Made by a program: the position numbers and the translations under genes
Part shown: positions 17,033 through 26,004 of the stretch, piece after piece
Layout of the letters: the number at the start of each line of letters is the position of its first letter
Position numbering within the stretch: the first letter of the stretch is position 1
The notes under the pieces: model-generated
Database searches by the model: none
Seen by the model: only the letters and a program-made list of their open reading frames with translations
What the model was told of the DNA's origin: nothing
Assembly (NCBI GenBank): GCA_003283415.1
Contig: QBXH01000012.1
Span: 1-36,420 of the forward strand
DNA: 36,420 nt
Direction: 5' to 3'
DNA from: Prochlorococcus sp. AG-321-E21
Lineage (GTDB): Bacteria; Cyanobacteriota; Cyanobacteriia; PCC-6307; Cyanobiaceae

Positions 17033-18034
17033 TTAATTCTCCTGCAACCATTTTGATGCATCACAAGCATGATAGGTAAGTATTAATTTAGCCCCTGCTC
17101 TTTTGAAACTAAGCAATGTTTCTAAAACAATGTCTTTTTCATTAATCCAATTTTTCATGGCAGCAGCTTTTACCATTGAATATTCTCCACTGACGTTATA
17201 AGCAGCTATTGGTTTATTTGAAAAATTACTTAACCTATAAATAATATCTAAATAGGAAACACCTGGTTTAACCATTAAAATATCAGCTCCCTCATATTGA
17301 TCTAATGCCGACTCAATTAAAGCCTCCTTGGAATTAGCAGGATCCATTTGATAGGTTGATTTATTATTTGGAATTTTTTTCTTGTTATTCTCCTTCGGAG
17401 CAGAATTTAAAGCTGTTCTAAAAGGTCCATAATAGGCAGATGAGAATTTTGCCGTATAGCTAATAATTCCCACATCGCTATATCCCTCAATATCCAAAGC
17501 AGTTCTAATAGCTCCAACTCTCCCATCCATCATGTCGCTTGGGCCAATAAAATCTGCCCCTGCTCTTGATTGAGTAATAGCCTGTTTCTTCAGAATCTCA
17601 ATAGTTTCATCATTCAATATTTTTCCATTGTCATCAACCAAGCCATCATGTCCGTCACATGAGTAAGGATCTAATGCAACATCAGTCATTATTGCCATTT
17701 CAGGTATCTCTTTTTTTAACATCCGAATAGCTTTCGGTATTAAGCCAGCATCATTGAAACATTCTGATCCATCTTCTGTTTTTAAGCTCTCATCAATTTT
17801 TGGAAAAAGTACAATACATCTAATACCTAATTCCCATGCTCTGGAAACTTCTTTTATCAATCCATACATATCCCATCTATAAGTACCAGGCATTGCCGAT
17901 ATTTCTTCTTGGAAATCCTTTTCATGAATAAATAATGGATATATAAAATCTTCAGGACGCAGATAGTTTTCTCTTACCATCTCTCTAATTGCTTTTGTCT
18001 TTCTCAATCTTCTTGGGCGAATGATCAAACTCAT
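17033..18034 (-). CDS. hemB: Delta-aminolevulinic acid dehydratase (porphobilinogen synthase)
   Basis: Condenses two 5-aminolevulinate molecules to porphobilinogen for chlorophyll, haem and corrinoids. The two active-site lysines are K196 in SYTAKFSSAYYGPFR and K256 in LMVKPGVSYLD. The metal site reads DVALDPYSCDGHDG (118-131), the Asp-rich type found in magnesium-dependent enzymes, not the Cys-rich zinc type of E. coli. The 333-residue length is normal. It is the first gene of a minus-strand series (hemB, glyoxalase-like, mutS2, obgE) and diverges from the bicA-like gene across a 219-base control region. Confidence 0.97.
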   Translation of the reverse strand: MSLIIRPRRLRKTKAIREMVRENYLRPEDFIYPLFIHEKDFQEEISAMPGTYRWDMYGLIKEVSRAWELGIRCIVLFPKIDESLKTEDGSECFNDAGLIPKAIRMLKKEIPEMAIMTDVALDPYSCDGHDGLVDDNGKILNDETIEILKKQAITQSRAGADFIGPSDMMDGRVGAIRTALDIEGYSDVGIISYTAKFSSAYYGPFRTALNSAPKENNKKKIPNNKSTYQMDPANSKEALIESALDQYEGADILMVKPGVSYLDIIYRLSNFSNKPIAAYNVSGEYSMVKAAAMKNWINEKDIVLETLLSFKRAGAKLILTYHACDASKWLQEN

Positions 18035-18187
18035 TTAAATATTTTGAAGTTGTAAACAATTAATTAATAGGATAGTCTCTTAACTTCCATAAAAAATAAT
18101 TAAAACCCTTTTTTGTTCAGGAAAATTAACTAAATATGATGGATTTTTTTTAAAAGTTATTGATATATTTTGCACAAACTTAATTTT

Positions 18188-18229
18188 TTAACTAATTTTG
18201 GACATAAAGAGATATTATCTTTTAGTTAA
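18188..18229. promoter_or_regulatory. Dyad-symmetric site between hemB and the bicarbonate transporter operon
   Basis: TTAACTAA (18188-18195) and TTAGTTAA (18222-18229) are perfect inverted repeats with a 26-base spacer, and the spacer itself has AAAGA (18206-18210) facing TCTTT (18218-18222). The site ends 11 bases before the AAGGAG ribosome site of the bicA-like gene, so it lies in or next to its promoter or leader. LysR-type regulators of inorganic-carbon genes bind TTA/TAA dyads, but the match here is only suggestive. Confidence 0.45.
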
Positions 18230-18253
18230 TGTATTTATTTAAGGAGATTATCT

Positions 18254-19909
18254 TTGGAAATAATAAATGGATTTAATCTTAAAAATATTAGAGGTGATAT
18301 TTTAGGAGGAATAACAGCTGCCGTAGTTGCTTTACCTCTTGCACTTGCTTTTGGAAACGCAGCCTTAGGACCTGGAGGTGCAATTTACGGTTTATATGGA
18401 GCAGTTGTTGTTGGTTTTTTAGCTGCTTTATTTGGAGGTACCCCAACACAAGTTAGCGGTCCAACTGGTCCAATGAGTGTTACAGTTGCTGGAGTTGTAG
18501 CAGGTTTGGCAGCTGTTGGTGTACCAAGAGATCTTTCCGCAGGACAAATTTTACCTCTCGTAATGGCAGCTGTTGTAATTGGTGGCTTATTACAAATTTT
18601 GTTTGGAATTTTGAAACTTGGTAAATATATAACTCTTGTCCCATATTCTGTTGTCTCAGGATTCATGTCTGGGATAGGCGTAATAATAATTGCTCTTCAA
18701 ATTGGTCCACTATTAGGAATCAGCACTCGAGGAGGAGTAGTAGAGTCTTTATCAACCGTTTATTCAAATTTTCAACCTAATGGGGCAGCTATTGGAGTAG
18801 CAATAATGACTTTAGGAATAGTTTTTCTAACCCCACGAAAAATCAGTCAATGGGTACCTTCACCTCTTTTAGCATTATTAATAGTAACCCCTATATCAAT
18901 ATTAATATTTGGTGATGGTGCAATAGACAGAATTGGTGAGATTCCAAGAGGAGTTCCATCATTAAATTTCCCAAGTTTTAATAAATACTTTCCTATTATT
19001 TTCAAAGCAGGACTAGTACTTGCAGTTCTTGGAGCCATTGACTCTTTACTTACATCTTTAGTTGCAGATAATATTTCACAAACAAAACATAATTCTGATA
19101 GAGAATTAATTGGACAGGGAATAGGAAATGCCATTGCTGGACTGTTTTCAGGGTTACCTGGAGCTGGAGCGACAATGCGAACTGTTATAAATGTGAAATC
19201 TGGAGGATCTACACCTATCTCAGGCATGGTTCACTCTATTGTTCTATTAATAGTTTTAGTTGGCGCAGGGCCGTTAGCAGAGCAAATTCCAACTGCTCTT
19301 TTAGCAGGTATTCTTATCAAAGTAGGCCTGGATATTATTGACTGGGGATTCTTGAGAAGAGCCCACAAATTATCACTTAAAACAGCAGTTGTTATGTATG
19401 GGGTCCTTCTAATGACAGTTTTTTGGGATTTAATATGGGCGGTATTAGTTGGAGTATTTATTGCAAATATGCTAACTATCGATTCAATTACTCAAACTCA
19501 ATTAGAAGGGATGGATCAAGATAATCCTTTATCTAATAAGGATCAGGAAAGTTCAAACCTTTTACCTTCTGACGAAAAAGCACTTCTTGATAGATGTTCA
19601 GGAGAAGTAATGTTATTTAGGCTAAAAGGCCCACTAAGTTTTGGTGCAGCTAAAGGTATTTCTGAGAGAATGATGTTAATTAGAAACTATAAAATTTTAA
19701 TTTTAGATATCACAGATGTCCCTAGACTTGGAGTCACAGCAACACTTGCCATTGAAGATATGATGCAAGAAGCTAAAAATAACTCAAGGAAAGCATTTGT
19801 AGCTGGAGCCAATGAAAAAGTTAAAGAAAGATTATCTAAATTTGGAGTTGATGGCATAATTGAGACAAGGAAAGAAGCTTTAGAAGTTGCTTTAAATGAA
19901 TTAGCCTAA
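18254..19909 (+). CDS. bicA: SulP-family anion transporter, BicA-like bicarbonate importer
   Basis: Probable low-affinity, high-flux sodium-dependent bicarbonate transporter of the plasma membrane. The start is TTG, fixed by AAGGAG at 18241-18246 seven bases upstream. The N-terminus NIRGDILGGITAAVVALPLALAFG and FGGTPTQVSGPTGPM closely follow BicA as I remember it. The helix with GAIDSLLTSLVAD carries Asp263 and Thr267 with the same spacing as the residues of the BicA sodium site. About 12-14 membrane spans are followed by a cytosolic STAS domain (about 435-551). SulP proteins may carry sulfate instead, but the partners sbtA and sbtB, 6 and 3 bases apart, favour bicarbonate. Confidence 0.88.
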   Translation: MEIINGFNLKNIRGDILGGITAAVVALPLALAFGNAALGPGGAIYGLYGAVVVGFLAALFGGTPTQVSGPTGPMSVTVAGVVAGLAAVGVPRDLSAGQILPLVMAAVVIGGLLQILFGILKLGKYITLVPYSVVSGFMSGIGVIIIALQIGPLLGISTRGGVVESLSTVYSNFQPNGAAIGVAIMTLGIVFLTPRKISQWVPSPLLALLIVTPISILIFGDGAIDRIGEIPRGVPSLNFPSFNKYFPIIFKAGLVLAVLGAIDSLLTSLVADNISQTKHNSDRELIGQGIGNAIAGLFSGLPGAGATMRTVINVKSGGSTPISGMVHSIVLLIVLVGAGPLAEQIPTALLAGILIKVGLDIIDWGFLRRAHKLSLKTAVVMYGVLLMTVFWDLIWAVLVGVFIANMLTIDSITQTQLEGMDQDNPLSNKDQESSNLLPSDEKALLDRCSGEVMLFRLKGPLSFGAAKGISERMMLIRNYKILILDITDVPRLGVTATLAIEDMMQEAKNNSRKAFVAGANEKVKERLSKFGVDGIIETRKEALEVALNELA

Positions 19910-19915
19910 TAATTT

Positions 19916-20914
19916 ATGGAAATAAATCCCATACTTCAAAATGTATTAGCTCCACCAGTACTGTTTTTTTTAATTGGAGCTATTTCTATATTTTTTAAAT
20001 CTGACTTAGAAATACCTGCTCCTTTACCTAAACTTTTTTCCTTATATTTGCTTTTGGCAATTGGTTTTAAGGGAGGAATTGAAATACAGAAAAGTGGTTT
20101 TACTGATCAGGTTTTACCAACATTAGGGGCTGCAATACTGATGTCATTAATAATTCCTCTGATTGGATTTTTTATCTTAAGGTACAAATTTGATGTTTTT
20201 AACTCGGCAGCTATAGCCGCCGCATATGGATCAATTAGTGCTGTAACTTTTATCTCAGCTGAAAGTTTCTTAGAGAGTCAAAGTATAGACTTCGATGGAT
20301 TCATGGTCGGAGCTTTAGCTTTGATGGAATCTCCGGCAATCATTGTAGGCTTGTTGCTAGTAAAATTAGCAGCTCCCAAAAATAGACCTAATTCGAGAAA
20401 AATGCATCTTAGCTCCATATTGCATGAGTCTCTTTTAAATGGATCAGTTTATTTACTACTGTCTAGTTTAATTGTCGGTTTTCTTACAGCTTTCAGCAAT
20501 CCTTCCGCCATTTCAAAAATGGAACCTTTTACTGGACAATTATTTTATGGAGCAGAATGTTTTTTCCTTTTAGACATGGGAATAGTTGCAGCTCAAAGAT
20601 TACCAAGGTTGAAGAATGCAGGTTCATATTTAATTGGATTTGCAATCTTTATGCCATTATTTAATGCTTTAATTGGTGTTTTCGTTGCAAGATTTTTATC
20701 TCTAGGACCTGGAAATGCTCTTTTATTTGTGGTTTTATGTGCAAGTGCCTCATATTTAGCAGTACCTGCAGCAATGAGGATGACGGTCCCAGAAGCACGA
20801 TCAAGTTACTATATATCTACGACATTAGGTTTAACTTTTCCTTTCAATATAGTGCTTGGAATACCCATTTATATGACTTTAGTAAATAAAATTATTCCTC
20901 TTGCCCCTTTGTAA
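19916..20914 (+). CDS. sbtA: SbtA-like sodium-dependent bicarbonate transporter
   Basis: SbtA is a high-affinity sodium/bicarbonate symporter. This 332-residue integral membrane protein has about ten hydrophobic spans in two inverted halves, and the opening LAPPVLFFLIGAISI...LEIPAPLPKLFSLYLLLAIGFKGGIEI matches the SbtA pattern (LQSPTLAFLIGG, then IP, then IGLKGG). It is about 40 residues shorter than the freshwater Synechocystis protein, mainly in the cytosolic loop between halves (KLAAPKNRPNSRKMHLSS). It starts 6 bases after the bicA-like stop, and the next gene encodes its presumed PII-like regulator, a pairing that strongly supports the call. Affinity and ion dependence cannot be read from sequence. 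Confidence 0.88.
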   Translation: MEINPILQNVLAPPVLFFLIGAISIFFKSDLEIPAPLPKLFSLYLLLAIGFKGGIEIQKSGFTDQVLPTLGAAILMSLIIPLIGFFILRYKFDVFNSAAIAAAYGSISAVTFISAESFLESQSIDFDGFMVGALALMESPAIIVGLLLVKLAAPKNRPNSRKMHLSSILHESLLNGSVYLLLSSLIVGFLTAFSNPSAISKMEPFTGQLFYGAECFFLLDMGIVAAQRLPRLKNAGSYLIGFAIFMPLFNALIGVFVARFLSLGPGNALLFVVLCASASYLAVPAAMRMTVPEARSSYYISTTLGLTFPFNIVLGIPIYMTLVNKIIPLAPL

Positions 20915-20917
20915 AAA

Positions 20918-21199
20918 ATGAAAAGATTAGATTTAATTTTTAGTGAAAGAGAGCTTGATGCAATTATCAATACATTAGAGAAAGCTAATGTACCAGGATA
21001 TACAGTAATGAAACATGCAACTGGTAGAGGTCCAGAAAGAGTTGTAACTGAAGATATGGAATTTACTGGGTTAGGATCAAATGCTCATGTGATAGTTTTC
21101 TGTGAGAAAGAATTAATTGATCAAATACGTGACAATATCAAGTCTGATCTAAGTTATTACGGTGGTGTAGCTTACATCTCAGACGCAACACCTTTATAA
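20918..21199 (+). CDS. sbtB: SbtB-like PII-family regulator of SbtA
   Basis: A 93-residue ferredoxin-fold protein of the PII superfamily. SbtB trimers bind adenine nucleotides (AMP, cAMP and others) and dock on SbtA to close it. Visible landmarks are the first beta-alpha unit KRLDLIFSERELDAIINTLEKANVPGYTVMKHATGRGPE, a T-loop region (about 38-55) and the second unit HVIVFCEKELIDQI. The C-terminus stops at ISDATPL: the extended tail with a redox Cys pair known from freshwater SbtB is missing. It begins 3 bases after the sbtA stop, so translation is likely coupled. Confidence 0.88.
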   Translation: MKRLDLIFSERELDAIINTLEKANVPGYTVMKHATGRGPERVVTEDMEFTGLGSNAHVIVFCEKELIDQIRDNIKSDLSYYGGVAYISDATPL

Positions 21200-21221
21200 A
21201 ATTGTTTACTTTATAAACTCT

Positions 21222-22178
21222 TCAAGAGTGTATCCAATCTACTCTTATATTTTTTCTACTATTCAAATAGCGGTCTATAGACATAGCTGCGATGCACCCA
21301 TCTGATGCAGCTACAACAGCTTGCTTGAAAGGTGTGTTCCTTATATCACCAATAGCCCAGACACCATCAGAATTTGTAGACATAAAGTCATCAACAATTA
21401 CTCCTCCATCTTCCTTTAAAGCAATCTGATCTCCTAAAAAATCAGTAATTGGTTTTGAACCACTCATGTATACAAAGACTCCATCTAAATCAAGATTAAT
21501 AGGTCCTTCTTCTTTTTTATTCTTCACTACAACCCCATTTACTCCCATATCGTTTCCAATTATTTCTAATAATCTTGTTCTACTCCAATGTTTAATGTTA
21601 GAGCTATCCATTAATTCCATCGCTTCTTCATTATCTGGCTTTGGATCGCTCGATGTAATCCAATGTACAGTTGAAGCAAATTTAGTAAGAACAGTAGCTT
21701 CCTCAATTGCCTCTTTATTGGCCCCAACAACTGCAACTTCTCTATTTTTATAAAAAGCCCCATCACAAGTAGCACAATAACTTACACCCTTTCCCAAGAA
21801 ATCAGCTTCTCCTTTAAAAGAAGCAGGTCTACCCATAGCCCCACTTGCGAGTACAAGTGCTTTAGCTTTAAAAGTCCCTTCAGGTGTATAAATAGTCTTC
21901 CAATCTTCCGCCACATCAATACCAAAAACTTGAGCTCTTCTATAGTCCGTTCCATATTGAACAGCTTGTTCTCTCATTAATGTAAGCAATTTTTCGCCAC
22001 TAATATCTACTGGAACTCCTGGATAATTTGCAATTTGATGAGTTATTGCTAAAGCACCTACAGATGGATTTTTATCTATAATGACAGTCTTTAAGTTGGA
22101 ACGAGATGTATATAATGCGCATGTGCATCCGGCTGGACCACCTCCAATAATAGCAACATCTGTCTCGATAATTTCCAA
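21222..22178 (-). CDS. Thioredoxin-reductase-like flavoprotein, possibly a DDOR-type disulphide oxidoreductase
   Basis: FAD motif GGGPAG (12-17) and redox disulphide CATC (135-138) are intact, and GDIRNTPFKQAVVAASDGC matches the C-terminal FAD site. The second Rossmann motif is VGANKEA instead of GGGxSA, and the HRRDxxR phosphate-binding motif of NADPH-using enzymes is replaced by HWITSSDPK. NADPH use is therefore doubtful; cyanobacteria have diflavin-linked relatives (DDOR) with this loss. The start is taken as TTG 22178, 10 bases after AAGGAG (22194-22189, minus strand); a TTG at 22202 would place that site inside the gene. It converges on sbtB with a 22-base gap. Confidence 0.85.
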   Translation of the reverse strand: MEIIETDVAIIGGGPAGCTCALYTSRSNLKTVIIDKNPSVGALAITHQIANYPGVPVDISGEKLLTLMREQAVQYGTDYRRAQVFGIDVAEDWKTIYTPEGTFKAKALVLASGAMGRPASFKGEADFLGKGVSYCATCDGAFYKNREVAVVGANKEAIEEATVLTKFASTVHWITSSDPKPDNEEAMELMDSSNIKHWSRTRLLEIIGNDMGVNGVVVKNKKEEGPINLDLDGVFVYMSGSKPITDFLGDQIALKEDGGVIVDDFMSTNSDGVWAIGDIRNTPFKQAVVAASDGCIAAMSIDRYLNSRKNIRVDWIHS

Positions 22179-22433
22179 TTTAATAAAACTCCTTAAAATC
22201 AATAATTAGATGAGTTTTTGGTTAGAGAAATATCCTACTTGAATTTCTAACCTTTTGACATAAATATAAGTTAAGAGATAAAAAAGAAAAAAGCAGAATA
22301 TAGATACAAACTTACATAGGAAAAATAATAATAGATAAATTAAAAAAGAAATCAATTGCCTGATTTGTTCTCAATTGATCTATTATGAACTTAATGAAAG
22401 TTGTGAATTACTTAAAGACTTTAAATATCATTT

Positions 22434-22751
22434 ATGACGAATTCTGATTATCTTTTAAAAGCAGCTATTAAAAAGATAACTGAAAAATTTAACGAAATAG
22501 TCGTAGAAAAAATTGAAGAGGCTTCAAGTATTGCTCAAGATGCTCCAGAAAAAATTAAGAACGAATTCGATATGCTTAAAGATGCAATAATTGAAGAGGC
22601 TGCCAGAATAGAAAACGAAGTAACTAAGAATAGAAATACTTATAGTTCAGAATCTAATCAAGATCGAAACTTAAGTGAAGTTCTCAAAGAAATAGAGGAG
22701 ATTAAAGTAAAAATTGATCAATTCAATAGGAAAATGAACAAAACAATTTGA
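22434..22751 (+). CDS. Small charged coiled-coil protein of unknown function
   Basis: 105 residues, rich in Glu, Lys and Ile, with no Cys, signal or membrane segment. Two helical stretches are expected: about 8-65 (heptad-like spacing through FNEIVVEKIEEASSIAQ and IKNEFDMLKDAIIEEA) and about 78-103 (LSEVLKEIEEIKVKIDQF), joined by a Ser/Asn-rich hinge. I recognise no family. The TGA stop overlaps the ATG of the ABC1-kinase gene (TGATG), so the two proteins are probably made together and may act together, for instance as a regulator or scaffold, which is inference. A 255-base gap upstream contains only AT-rich DNA in which I can place no clear promoter. Confidence 0.75.
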   Translation: MTNSDYLLKAAIKKITEKFNEIVVEKIEEASSIAQDAPEKIKNEFDMLKDAIIEEAARIENEVTKNRNTYSSESNQDRNLSEVLKEIEEIKVKIDQFNRKMNKTI

Positions 22752-24418
22752 TGAGCGATCATAAATTAAAAAATCGACTAAAGAAAATTAAAAGAGGATT
22801 TCTTATTTGGAGAATACTTATTCTACTTTTGGTCAATTTATGGCTAGATAATTTAATATTTAAAATTTTTCGTACTAACAGAGATAAAAAAAATAAAGTT
22901 CAAATAAAAAGAGCTCGGTGGTTTACCAATAAATTAATTGAACTTGGTTCCGCTTTTATCAAAATTGGTCAGCTATTATCTGCAAGACCTGATTTAATTC
23001 CTAATACTTGGATACAAGAATTATCAAAGTTACAAGATCAAGTTCCTCAGTTTTCATATACAAAAGTTGAAGAAATTATCCAAAAAGAATTAGGAAAGAA
23101 GTTCTTAGAAATAAACCAAATTACCTCTATTCCAATTGGATCAGCTTCATTAGCTCAGGTTCATAGAGCAACTTTAACAAATGGCAAAGAAGTTGTATTT
23201 AAAGTTCAAAGACCAAATCTGAAGAATTTATTCACGATTGATTTGAATATAATGCAACAAATTGCTTTCATAATCCAAAAGAATAAAAACTGGAGTCGAG
23301 GAAGAAATTGGGTTGCAATAGCAAAAGAGTGTAGAAAAGTTCTTATGAAAGAACTAGATTTTAAATGTGAAGCTCAATATGCCGCAAGATTTAGGCAACA
23401 ATTTCTTGATGATGAAAATGTAGAAGTTCCTGAGGTAATTTGGAACTTGAGCAGTGAAAAAGTTCTTTGTTTAAGTTATTTGGAAGGTACTAAAATAAGT
23501 GATGTTGAAAAATTAAAATCTAAGAATATTGACTTACAAAAGATTGCAGAAATAGGAGCAATTAGCTACTTAAAACAGCTTGTAAATTTTGGTTTTTTTC
23601 ATGCTGATCCTCATCCAGGTAATTTAGCCGTTTCAAATTCGGGCAAATTAATATTTTATGATTTTGGGATGATGGGCAATATTTCAAATAATCTACAAAC
23701 AAGCTTAGGATCAATGGTCCAATCTGCCGCATTAAGAGATGCCTCATCACTAGTAACACAACTACAGCAAGCGGGTTTAATTTCTAAAGATATAGATGTA
23801 GGACCCGTAAGAAGATTAGTTAGATTAATGCTTAAAGAAGCTTTAACTCCACCATTCAGCCCAAATATCATAGAAAAACTCTCTGGGGATTTATATGAAC
23901 TTGTTTATGAAACTCCTTTTCAGCTACCAGTTGATTTAATATTTGTAATGAGAGCACTAACAACATTTGAAGGCGTTGGTAGAATGTTAGATCCAGGGTT
24001 TAACCTTGTATCAATTACTAAGCCTTATCTAATTGATCTAATGACTTCTAACAATCAAACACCTAATGATTTAATCAACCAATTTGGTAGGCAAGTAGGT
24101 GAGTTAGGTTCAAAGGCTGTAGGTATCCCCAAAAGAATTGATGAGAGTTTAGAGAGATTAGAACAGGGTGATTTACAGCTTCAAATAAGGATGGGAGAGT
24201 CTGATAGACAATTTAAGAAAATGTTTACTGCTCAAAAATCATTAGGTCATTCCATTCTTATAGGAAGCTTAACCATAGCATCAGCTTTATTAGTAACTAA
24301 TAACCAAAATAATTTTGCGGTATTACCTTTAATTTTTGCAGCACCAATAAGTATTGACTGGATTAAGTGTCAATTAAGCATGAGAAAAGGTTCAAGAATC
24401 GAAAAGCTTAGGCAATAA
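22751..24418 (+). CDS. ABC1/UbiB family atypical protein kinase
   Basis: Relatives are needed for quinone synthesis or handling in bacteria, mitochondria and plastids (UbiB, Coq8, ABC1K); cyanobacteria carry several, and which substrate this one serves is unknown. Key motifs are the KxGQ helix FIKIGQLLSARPDLIP (71-74 for KIGQ), the Ala-rich loop SASLAQVHRA replacing the Gly-rich loop, the VAIK-type Lys in VVFKVQRP, and HADPHPGN with the metal-binding YDFG. The C-terminus has one or two hydrophobic segments that would anchor it in a membrane. The ATG at 22751 overlaps the preceding stop. It converges on enolase with 3 bases between stops. Confidence 0.93.
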   Translation: MSDHKLKNRLKKIKRGFLIWRILILLLVNLWLDNLIFKIFRTNRDKKNKVQIKRARWFTNKLIELGSAFIKIGQLLSARPDLIPNTWIQELSKLQDQVPQFSYTKVEEIIQKELGKKFLEINQITSIPIGSASLAQVHRATLTNGKEVVFKVQRPNLKNLFTIDLNIMQQIAFIIQKNKNWSRGRNWVAIAKECRKVLMKELDFKCEAQYAARFRQQFLDDENVEVPEVIWNLSSEKVLCLSYLEGTKISDVEKLKSKNIDLQKIAEIGAISYLKQLVNFGFFHADPHPGNLAVSNSGKLIFYDFGMMGNISNNLQTSLGSMVQSAALRDASSLVTQLQQAGLISKDIDVGPVRRLVRLMLKEALTPPFSPNIIEKLSGDLYELVYETPFQLPVDLIFVMRALTTFEGVGRMLDPGFNLVSITKPYLIDLMTSNNQTPNDLINQFGRQVGELGSKAVGIPKRIDESLERLEQGDLQLQIRMGESDRQFKKMFTAQKSLGHSILIGSLTIASALLVTNNQNNFAVLPLIFAAPISIDWIKCQLSMRKGSRIEKLRQ

Positions 24419-24421
24419 GAA

Positions 24422-25717
<1,296 letters not shown>

Positions 25718-25915
25718 TTAATAAATACTATTTAAATCCTATAAATAGCTGAAGTATTTTGCTAATATCTGAAATATAAAGATGATAATAAAATAATTTT
25801 TTTTGATTTCAAAACAAGTTTTTCAATCATTAAGCAGTAAAAAACTACGAAAAAAAATTTTTTGATAGAATAAGAATCCTCCCTTAATCTTGTAAATTAT
25901 TTTTTAATTTCATCC

Positions 25916-25921
25916 TATAAT
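25916..25921 (+). promoter_or_regulatory. Candidate -10 box of the clpB-like gene
   Basis: TATAAT stands 83 bases before the ATG. A TTGTAA at 25890-25895 could be a -35 but is 20 bases away, longer than usual. In such AT-rich DNA a chance match is quite possible. The rest of 25715-26004 holds the divergent enolase promoter region, in which I cannot place boxes. Confidence 0.35.
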
Positions 25922-25940
25922 TAAATTAAAATTCTAAATA

Positions 25941-25981
25941 ATCATTAAATGTTATCTTAATTAAGATAAAAATAGAATGAT
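25941..25981. promoter_or_regulatory. Nested palindrome upstream of the clpB-like gene
   Basis: TTATCTTAATTAAGATAA (25952-25969) is a perfect 18-bp palindrome with no spacer. It is flanked by a second pair, ATCATT (25941-25946) and AATGAT (25976-25981), centred within half a base of the same point. It ends 23 bases before the ATG, downstream of the candidate -10. It may be an operator for a dimeric regulator; the symmetry is seen, the function is inferred. Confidence 0.55.
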
Positions 25982-26004
25982 CCAATATAAATTGTGTCTA
26001 GTTC

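Noticed and set aside
21217..21229. Short inverted repeat ACTCTT-C-AAGAGT at the sbtB / flavoprotein convergence
   Set aside because: Only a one-base spacer, no T run, and it overlaps the last codons of the flavoprotein; too weak to call a terminator.
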